Source of the DNA: an uncultured Dehalococcoidia bacterium
Lineage (GTDB): Bacteria; Chloroflexota; Dehalococcoidia; Lucifugimonadales; CATOSD01
Assembly: GCA_951812395.1 (NCBI GenBank)
Contig: CATOSD010000001.1
Coordinates: forward strand, 248,001-312,000
Direction of reading: 5' to 3'
Length of the DNA: 64,000 nucleotides
Shown here in pieces: positions 53,859 to 60,110 of this stretch (position 1 is the first letter of the stretch; every line of letters starts with the position of its first letter). Both the position numbers and the translations under genes were made by a program. The notes under the pieces are model-generated. The model did no database searches. It was not told the origin of the DNA and was given only the letters and a program-made list of their open reading frames with translations.

Positions 53859-54974
53859 AACGGTGGTCCTCCTCTTGGTCTGGGCGACTGTGCCCGTGTA
53901 ATGCTGATGGCGGTGGCTGACGGTCCGCAACCGGGCGAGCCAACGGCTGGGCGACGCCAGTATGCAAGACCGAAATACTTTACACCCACCTGCAGGGGGC
54001 GTCAACCTGATACACGCGCTCGGGACTGTTTCGGGCTACCCGGCGCACCCAGCAAAGTTGTTCCCGCGAAGGCGGGAGGCGAATTCTGTTCGATTCTGCG
54101 ACATTCTGTGCGACTCGTAGCTGAGTGTGAGGACGGTACTGCGCAATTCTGTAATGCCGGCGTGGGCAATTTGGGGCATAAGTGTCACGCCGCGTGGCAG
54201 AGTAGGACAAGCCCGTTCGACAAGCTCAGGGGAGCCTCAGGGCAGGCTCCGCAGGACAGTGGGCGGGTCGGTGGCCAGGGGGTCGGTGGCCGGTGGCCGG
54301 TTTCCAACGCATCTACGAATGCGTGGGGGCTTCGCCGCGTGTGGGCAGAGATTCCGGGCTGCGGGGTCTGTCCCTCACTTGAGCGAGGATAGCACGGATG
54401 TGCGCGTGTTTCGAGAGGGTTGGCGAAGATTTGGGATCGGGGCGGAATTGGTGGGGAGGAATGGTGCAGACGAGAGGAAGCGAGGGGACGTGCGTGGGGT
54501 TTAGGTAGGACAGGGACAGGAACGGGTGGAGCGGGAAAGTGACGGTGTTTTCGGGGTACGGGGTGGCGAAAGGGTCGGGTGTGGGCGAGGGGGTGCGGCA
54601 GAGGTGTGCGTTGGGGCGTCCGGCGGACGTTGGCTAAGCATTATGGCGAGCGCAAGGTGATTGCGGTAGGCCGAGAATGTGCTCGGGGCAGGCTGTCCGT
54701 GAGCGGGTCGGACATGGACACAGCTGGTTATTCCAGAAAGGCTCCTCGCCATCGGAACCGGTGTCAGATTGCCAGGCGGACTCCACACGGAGGCCCCGAC
54801 TCCTTGGGTGCCCGCCCCCGTTTTCACGGGGGTGACGTTCTTTTGCGGGAGAGACGACTTCCACGCGCCCGCAGGTGAACGCCGGGTCCGCAGGCGGGCG
54901 TGGGCGTGGGCACCGGCCGCGCCGGGCGCCGATCCACGGGGGTCGTGCGCGCGGCCGACGTTGCGGACGCCCTG
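53859..54974. other. Repeat-rich non-coding region
   Basis: About 1.1 kb without a supported gene. It includes a CCCGCGAAGGCGGG hairpin near 54063, a CAGCTACGA-type box with AACAGAAT-like pentamers (about 54080-54125) and the CAAGCTCAGG repeat (54215-54250). There are also short GGTCGGTGGCC repeats (about 54265-54300), a promoter-like ACATCCGTGCTATCCT motif on the minus strand (54386-54403), and a decayed MITE copy (54755-54875). Confidence 0.6.
54755..54875. mobile_element. Decayed MITE copy
   Basis: It begins GAACCGGTGTCAGATTGCCA and shares CACACGGAGGCC and the GGGA-GA-GACTTCCACGCGC tail with the two intact 145-base copies. It has diverged widely and lacks the right terminal repeat. A hairpin CCCCCGTTTTCACGGGGG lies in its middle. 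Confidence 0.65.
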
Positions 54975-55119
54975 GAGCCTGTTTCAGATTACTAGGCGGA
55001 CAACACACGGAGACCTCCGCCCCTGGGGTCCTGCTTACGCGGGAAGCAGGGTTAAGGGCGGGTTTCCGCTTGCGTGGGAAGGATGATTCCACGCGCACCT
55101 AGTAATCTGAGACAGCTTC
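54975..55119. mobile_element. 145-base MITE, copy 2
   Basis: The ends are GAGCCTGTTTCAGATTACTA and, on the other strand, GAAGCTGTCTCAGATTACTA. It is flanked by the perfect 9-base direct repeat GACGCCCTG (54966-54974 and 55120-55128). It has the same length and almost the same sequence as copy 1 at 42760-42904. The different target sites but identical duplication length prove independent transposition. Confidence 0.92.
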
Positions 55120-55150
55120 GACGCCCTGTTCCGCGTGGACGGCGCGCGCT

Positions 55151-55276
55151 GAGGGGGCGTATAATTTGGGTTTCAGCGTACCGCGCAGTGCGGTGCGCCG
55201 GTGTCCCTGGGGAGAGGGGGCGTATAATTTGGGTTTCAGCGTACCGCGCAGTGCGGTGCGCCGACGTCCCTGGGGA
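55151..55276 (+). promoter_or_regulatory. Two 63-base tandem repeats carrying tRNA-Leu promoters
   Basis: Units 55151-55213 and 55214-55276 are nearly identical. Each has TATAAT (55160-55165 and 55223-55228), then TTGGGTTTCAGCG, an ACCGC/GCGGT stem and TCCCTGGGGA, the last of which is the start of the tRNA in the second unit. The -35 boxes are not clear. The tRNA therefore has two start sites from a duplicated promoter. Confidence 0.7.
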
Positions 55277-55356
55277 AGTGTCGGAATTGGCAGACGAGCA
55301 TGATTTAGGATCATGTGCCGAGAGGCGTGGGAGTTCGAGTCTCCCCTTCCCCACCA
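55272..55356 (+). tRNA. tRNA-Leu (anticodon TAG)
   Basis: The acceptor stem GGGGAAG pairs with CTTCCCC, and the D-arm contains TTGGCAGA. The anticodon stem CATGA/TCATG encloses the loop TTTAGGA (anticodon TAG). A long variable arm (TGCCGAGAGGCGT), typical of leucine tRNAs, and a T-arm GGGAG-TTCGAGT-CTCCC follow. CCA is encoded (55354-55356). Confidence 0.95.
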
Positions 55357-55579
55357 CGCTCTCAACTTGACCACCAGACGGGAATTGAATCGAGCACGAA
55401 AGTTGCCTGAGCGTAGATTGTCGCAGCGTAATGTTCCACTACCTCGAAACCTATCGGCCCGTCCTGCTGCGGTTCCTTCTCGTTGAACAGTCCGCTCGCT
55501 CGTAGTCTGTCTCTAATCAATTGAGTACCTCCGCGCCTAACGTATTCCATCTAAGCAAAGCGTGCCAAGGACTCGAACA

Positions 55580-55613
55580 AAGGCCCCGAAAAGTCTAGAC
55601 TTTTCGGGGCCTT
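55580..55613. terminator. Bidirectional terminator, 34-base perfect palindrome
   Basis: The arms AAGGCCCCGAAAAGTCT and AGACTTTTCGGGGCCTT are exact reverse complements and together make a 17-base-pair hairpin. It lies between tRNA-Leu (plus) and the secreted-protein gene (minus). The region 55357-55634 otherwise holds only a doubtful 62-codon minus-strand frame (55362-55550). Confidence 0.85.
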
Positions 55614-55634
55614 GACTACGCAGTAACTTAGGGC

Positions 55635-56285
55635 CTACTGGTCATTTATCACTGCGGACTTCAAGAGGAAGTAGTCGCCGTACTTCATGGGGATCGTGTA
55701 GTCCACACCACTCAGCACGATAACCTCTATCCCGTTGTTTGAGAATTTGACACCTGAGGCGTTGTCGGAGCAGTTGCCGTTGATACAGACCTGAGCGTCA
55801 GTCGTAACACCCGTGCCTGTAACGTCCGGGCCTAGAGGAGACTCCACAGGCGTACTGGTGAACGCGAAGGCCCCATTTGGAATCTCCGTGCTAGAACCAT
55901 CACGAGTGTGGCTCTCCATGTACCCGTCCATAGCGTCGTACTCCGTTATCGTGTTGCCGCGCACCTCGTAGTAAGAACCGACATTTGTGCCCGTACCGTA
56001 TCTGCCCAAGTCCAGCTCAGGAGACGTTATGACGGTCTCACGCCAATCGTTCTTGCCTCGGTATTCGAGCGTTCTGATCTCTTTGAAGCGCGGGATGGTT
56101 CGGTCGCCGACGGTTGCCCCTGTGCCGTAAACCTCGTAGGTCAACGTCATGGCAGGCGGGTCAACCAGCGTTACTGTCTGCCCCAAGTTCCCCGCAACTG
56201 CGACGGCGAGGGCGCAGAGGATTGCGATAAGCGCTGCGGCAGATGCAATCGCGAGCTTCCTGTTGGCCGTTATCATCTTCTTCAC
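55635..56285 (-). CDS. Secreted protein of a locally duplicated family, copy B
   Basis: This 216-residue protein has a signal peptide (KLAIASAAALIAILCALAVAVAG). It has the same mature pattern as the product at 26563-27207: LTYEVYG, VGDRTIPRFKEIRTLEYR, DWRETVITSPELDLG, RYGTGTN and GNTITEYDA. It has two extra cysteines (QVCINGNCSDN) that could form a disulfide. The family is unknown to me. It is followed by the terminator at 55580 and preceded by the C-terminal remnant of the LRR-type partner. Confidence 0.72.
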   Translation of the reverse strand: MKKMITANRKLAIASAAALIAILCALAVAVAGNLGQTVTLVDPPAMTLTYEVYGTGATVGDRTIPRFKEIRTLEYRGKNDWRETVITSPELDLGRYGTGTNVGSYYEVRGNTITEYDAMDGYMESHTRDGSSTEIPNGAFAFTSTPVESPLGPDVTGTGVTTDAQVCINGNCSDNASGVKFSNNGIEVIVLSGVDYTIPMKYGDYFLLKSAVINDQ

Positions 56286-56337
56286 GTCATGCTCCTTTCG
56301 ATGAGTACGATTCCGTTTGTTGTCCGGTCGTAGGAGC

Positions 56338-56541
56338 TTACGCTAAGAAATGCTTGTTCCAAGTCCCTCCGCGGGTCTTGAATTCGTTGTTCAGCAGGTC
56401 GAACCACTGGAACTTCAGGCGCAGTCTGACCAACGCGCCCCCTGTCAGATTCACGTCCTGACCAAGCGTATGGTAGTCGAGCGTTCCAGGTGAGCCTGTA
56501 TAGCGCCAGAGGCTATCTGAAATCCGCGCCGGTAGCTGTGT
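56338..56541 (-). pseudogene. C-terminal remnant of the LRR-type partner gene
   Basis: On the minus strand the open frame reads ...LDYHTLGQDVNLTGGALVR...RGGTWNKHFLA-stop. It corresponds to LHYETFDDNVDLHGGALVR...GGGWNDHFLE of the broken gene at 27269-27781. No start codon and no leucine-rich repeats remain; an in-frame TGA at 56542 precedes it. It lies 52 bases before copy B of the secreted protein, the same order as in the other module (61 bases). Confidence 0.65.
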
Positions 56542-56738
56542 TCAAGATGTACCCTAACACACTGAAACAGTGATTGCTCTCACAATGATTGACGGGCCAG
56601 CTAAGCCACGCGCTTCACCATCCATCTCTTGTCCTCGATGATTCCAGCCAGGGTCTGGGTCAGCACTGTGTCGGTGGGCAAACATCAATGTGTGGGTCTA
56701 GAAGAAACCGCTGTTGCTGCCCCACGGCCGGCGGACAG

Positions 56739-57839
56739 TCAGTTGCTGCCTGTGCTGGGACCCTGGGCTTGGCGTGGACGTCTGATTCGGCCTTTTCCTT
56801 GTCCTATTTTCCAGACCGTCACGCCACCACGGGCGTCCAGGGCGGCGAGCCCGCTTCCGTCAGGCCGCCAGTACAATTCGGCTACGGAGACCCCAAGATC
56901 TGCCGCCCCTATCGGTCCGCCTTTTCCATTTCCTTTCAGCGACCACACAACCACTGCCCCATCGCGCCCCCCCGATGCCAGGCGCCTGTCGCCGGGCGAA
57001 AAGGCGAGCGTCGTAATGGGTTGTTCATGAAACTTCAGAACGCCGGGCCGCGTGCCTTCAGGGCCTTTTCCCCGGAATACCCAGACCGTAACCGCCTCGC
57101 CGCCTCCGGTGGCCAGAAGGGTGCCGCTACGGTCAAAAGCCAGGGCCGACGGCTTGGCGGCATATCCCCACATCTCGGAGTCCTGACCCGTGGCGCGGCG
57201 CCAGAAGTGTACCGAGTTGTCCTGGCTGCCGCAGACCACGATGCCCCCGTCCGGGCTTAGCACCATCGACACTAAAGACCCCTGCCACTCCAGCTTTTGC
57301 CGAGCCTCGCCGGTGTCCGGACTGAAAAAGGCCACTCGACCGTAACAGGCAGTTGCCAGTTCCCTCGGGCCAGACCAGGCGATGGCGCTGACGGTGCTGG
57401 GGTGATCATCAGATCGCCAGACCTCCGCGCCGTCCACGTCATACACGCAAACCTGCCGGGAGCAGGAGGCCGCCAGTCTTTGGCCGTTCTTCGACCACGC
57501 CACGTTTTCCGCCCAACCGCTCCCGACGTCGATAGCCCGGGTTACCCGTCCTTCGGCGGCATCCCAGAGCAAGACTCGTCCGTCCTGGCCGGCCGTGGCG
57601 AAGGCGCTTCCCTTCGGGTGGATTGCCACCGAGAGCAAGCCACCGTCATGAACCCTGTGCTGTTCCCATGCCCTCTCGCCCGACTCGCCGTCAAAGGCGT
57701 AAACGCCGCCCTCGGCATCGCCGACCACCAGCGTCTCTCCGCCCCCGCTCCAGCCTCCGGCCATAGCGTAGTCGCCGACCATCGCAAACCAGCCCTGCTG
57801 AAGAACGCCCATCGCGCTGCCGGCATCTAAGTCAGACAT
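56739..57839 (-). CDS. WD40 beta-propeller protein
   Basis: This 366-residue protein has about seven WD-like repeats, including VHDGGLLSVAIHPKGSAFAT, GQDGRVLLWDAAEG, VVCGSQDNSVHFWRRATG, ASGGRDGAVVVWSLKGN and DARGGVTVWKIGQG. There is no signal peptide. The ATG at 57839 overlaps the end of the COG0523 GTPase gene by 13 bases, so it is translationally coupled to it; a longer start lacks a site. It probably acts as a protein-binding scaffold for the metal GTPase. Its role is inferred from position only. Confidence 0.82.
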   Translation of the reverse strand: MSDLDAGSAMGVLQQGWFAMVGDYAMAGGWSGGGETLVVGDAEGGVYAFDGESGERAWEQHRVHDGGLLSVAIHPKGSAFATAGQDGRVLLWDAAEGRVTRAIDVGSGWAENVAWSKNGQRLAASCSRQVCVYDVDGAEVWRSDDHPSTVSAIAWSGPRELATACYGRVAFFSPDTGEARQKLEWQGSLVSMVLSPDGGIVVCGSQDNSVHFWRRATGQDSEMWGYAAKPSALAFDRSGTLLATGGGEAVTVWVFRGKGPEGTRPGVLKFHEQPITTLAFSPGDRRLASGGRDGAVVVWSLKGNGKGGPIGAADLGVSVAELYWRPDGSGLAALDARGGVTVWKIGQGKGRIRRPRQAQGPSTGSN

Positions 57840-59254
57840 GCTTCGAACCCCTCTCTCATACTCTGTCCATCGAGGTTGCGGCCGATGAAGACTAGCTGAT
57901 TGCGGCGGGGCGCGTCCCCCCATTCGCGGTCCGGCTGGCCGTCAAAGAGCATGTGAACCCCCTGGAAGACGAAGCGACGCGACTCCCCCGCGACACTGAT
58001 GAAGCCCTTCATCCGGAAGATGTCCACCCCGCGCTCCCGGAGCAGTTGGCCGAGCCAGTCGTTGAGCTTTTTGGGGTCGGCGTCACCGTCTACCTCAATA
58101 GAGATCGATCCCACCTCGTCGTCGTGCTCGTGCTGGGCGACCCAGGTTCGCTCGGCTACGGCGGGAACCGCCGCTCCCTTGATGCGTTGTGTGTCTGTCT
58201 CTGTCTCTGTGCAGGCAGGCTCGGAGCAAAAGTTGCCCCCCAGTTTGAAAGCCTCTCCATCCGCGTTCCTCAGTTGGAGATCGAATTCCTCAGCGAGGTG
58301 CTGGGCGTAGAGGCCAACCCTCCCCGGGGTAGCGACCTCAAAGAAGAACGACTTGCGTCCTGGGGAATCGAGCCGGAGGCTCACATGCTTTCCAACCGGA
58401 ATCTCTTCCTCCGGCTGAAAGACCTCCGCAGGTTCGGCGTACTGCCGTACACACCACTCGGCGCTCTCCCGGAGGGCAGCGTCATCCGTGCCCTGATTGG
58501 GCACGACGACGAGCGACATCGCCGGATCAGGTCCATCGGCGAGGTTGAGTTCGTAGCGGCCGGTATCGAGCGAATAGACTCCCGTCCATTCGAAGGGATA
58601 CTCAGGTTCGAGGAAGGTGGGACGACGCTCGAGCACCTGGTCCAGGTCGAATGCGCTGAGGTCTAGTACAGTGTCGACGGGTACGTTCGCACGCTCGCTG
58701 CGCACGACTCGCGCCATTCGGTTCATGCCCCGGAGTCGAGATTCCAAGGTGTCGAGGGCCTCGCCATTTACGAGGTCTGTCTTGTTGAGGACGAGAACGT
58801 CTGCGAACGCGATTTGCTCCGTGCTTTCGTCGCTTCGGCCGAGTTGCTGATCGATGTGGGCTGCGTCGACGAGCGTGACGATCCCGTCAAGGGCGTATTC
58901 AGCACGAAGCTCTTCGTCCATGAAGAACGTTTGGGCGACCGGACCGGGATCGGCGAGCCCGGTGGTTTCCACCAAAACATAGTCGAACTTGTCGCGGCGC
59001 TTGTTTAGATTGTTGAGCACCCGAATCAGGTCTCCGCGCACCGTGCAGCAGATGCAACCGTTCGACATCTCGAAGACCTCCTCGTCAGCGTTTATGACGA
59101 GGGCCTGATCGATGCCGACCTCCCCATACTCGTTCTCGATCACGGCAATGCGCTTGCCGTGCTCCTCAGTCAGGATCCGGTTGAGCAGGGTCGTTTTGCC
59201 AGACCCGAGGAAGCCGGTGAGGATAGTAACAGGTACTCTTTGCCGCGTGTTCAT
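57827..59254 (-). CDS. COG0523 GTPase (CobW/ZigA-like metal chaperone)
   Basis: This 475-residue protein has Walker A LTGFLGSGKTTLL (14-22), the metal-binding motif GCICCTV (CxCC, about 67-71), NKTD and a C-terminal CobW domain (VDIFRMKGFISV, VFQGVHMLFDG). The middle carries an extra stretch of about 130 residues (from HVSLRLDSPGRKSFFFEV to CSEPACTETETD) not found in short family members. The ATG at 59254 has AGGAGG 7 bases upstream. A Fur-type operator lies at 59279-59293. Family members move zinc to client proteins when zinc is scarce. WD40 partner downstream. Confidence 0.9.
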   Translation of the reverse strand: MNTRQRVPVTILTGFLGSGKTTLLNRILTEEHGKRIAVIENEYGEVGIDQALVINADEEVFEMSNGCICCTVRGDLIRVLNNLNKRRDKFDYVLVETTGLADPGPVAQTFFMDEELRAEYALDGIVTLVDAAHIDQQLGRSDESTEQIAFADVLVLNKTDLVNGEALDTLESRLRGMNRMARVVRSERANVPVDTVLDLSAFDLDQVLERRPTFLEPEYPFEWTGVYSLDTGRYELNLADGPDPAMSLVVVPNQGTDDAALRESAEWCVRQYAEPAEVFQPEEEIPVGKHVSLRLDSPGRKSFFFEVATPGRVGLYAQHLAEEFDLQLRNADGEAFKLGGNFCSEPACTETETDTQRIKGAAVPAVAERTWVAQHEHDDEVGSISIEVDGDADPKKLNDWLGQLLRERGVDIFRMKGFISVAGESRRFVFQGVHMLFDGQPDREWGDAPRRNQLVFIGRNLDGQSMREGFEACLT

Positions 59255-59278
59255 ATGGAATCCTCCTTCTGATATTAC

Positions 59279-59293
59279 TGATACGAGATATCG
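59279..59293. promoter_or_regulatory. Fur-family (Zur) operator candidate upstream of the GTPase gene
   Basis: TGATACGAGATATCG, of the type TGATA-N5-TATCA, matches the 7-1-7 layout of Fur-family boxes. It lies 25 bases before the ATG. The same 14 of 15 bases occur at 63693-63707, upstream of the ABC exporter start. Confidence 0.6.
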
Positions 59294-59537
59294 TTTAGAG
59301 ATCGCAACCTGCCGAGAGTGTTGTGATTGCAATGATGTATCAACCAGGCGATACACACTGCCAACGCGGGCGCGCTGGCTTCGCCGGTCCACCTTACTGA
59401 GGGTCACTCTCCCTTGGTGAACGGGGTGGTCTTACCGGCTTCGGTTGTGTCCGACGACGACCATCAGGGGTACCTGCGCTCACCGCGACAGTAACCTTGC
59501 CCAGACCCGCGTACTCGTCCGTTTCCACGCTGCTCAC

Positions 59538-59624
59538 TTAGGACTCTGTTGAGTAGGGTCGTCTGGCCGGAACCGGGAAGCCGGTGATGATGGGTAGCGG
59601 GTACTTTGTGCTGCGTGTTCACAT
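59538..59624 (-). pseudogene. Degenerate copy of the COG0523 N-terminus
   Basis: On the minus strand it starts ATG-TGA-ACACGCAGCACAAAGTAC and continues ATCACCGGCTTCC, ACGACCCTACTCAACAGAGT. These match the MNTRQRVP, LTGFLG, KTTLLNR codons of the intact gene. A two-base insertion after the ATG and a lost GSG codon destroy the frame. It is followed upstream by a weak TGcgA-N5-TATCA box (59648-59662). It may be a former paralogue or a partial duplication. Confidence 0.6.
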
Positions 59625-60035
59625 AGAATCTCCTTTTTGGGCTGTAATGCGACTAAGTATCATTATTGAACAACTATTTTCCTAAGAATGTGAAGAGGCC
59701 ATCGTTGGCCTAATTGAGATGAAGTACCAACATACTAATGTACACTGGCGACGTTGTCATTGTCAACCAGGAGAACTGGAGGTGAGTTAGTGTTAGTTCA
59801 GTTTGAGGCTGAGGTAGACCAGCGCAATGAAGCAAATGAGCATGGCAATGCTCTTACTGTATTCCCTTGGCGCGTCGGTACAGAGGTTCAACTTGTCCCT
59901 TAAGCCGGAGTGTAGTCTCTCTGTTGCGGATGCACCTCTCCGTCACCATGCTGGGCATCATGGCGGCGGGCCCTCCGGCCTCGCCGCCGCCTACACCACC
60001 CGACACAGGTGTGACGGGTGTAAACCCTGCGCTTC

Positions 60036-60101
60036 GGGGAATTGTCGGAACTGGCAGACTAGCATGACTTAGGATCATGTGCCGCTAGGCGCGTGAGTTC
60101 G
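60036..60101 (+). pseudogene. Truncated tRNA-Leu copy
   Basis: It follows the tRNA-Leu at 55272 from the first base through D-arm, anticodon arm and part of the variable arm (GGGGAATTGTCGGAACTGG, then GACTTAGGATCATG, GTGAGTTCG). It keeps the same TAG anticodon. The T-arm and acceptor 3' strand are missing, so it cannot fold. It lies 9 bases after the zinc-binding gene end. Confidence 0.75.
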
Positions 60102-60110
60102 TAGCGAAGT

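Larger units (their letters stand above)
59255..60110. other. Non-coding region between the GTPase and zinc-binding genes
   Basis: Apart from the operator, the GTPase fragment, the 38-base direct repeat (59924-59961) and the tRNA-like remnant (60036-60101), I see no gene. A stretch at 59640-59800 is AT-richer. The direct repeat also occurs at 63138-63175, so the zinc locus from 60.0 to 63.1 kb is bracketed by it. Confidence 0.5.

Noticed and set aside
54577..55102. Overlapping open frames around the second MITE
   Set aside because: They read through MITE sequence and hairpins; none has a credible start.
55362..55550. 62-codon minus-strand frame after tRNA-Leu
   Set aside because: No clear ribosome site or family; possibly a fragment, but not supportable as a gene.
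60036..60101. Functional second tRNA-Leu
   Set aside because: T-arm and 3' acceptor strand are missing, so it cannot be a working tRNA.
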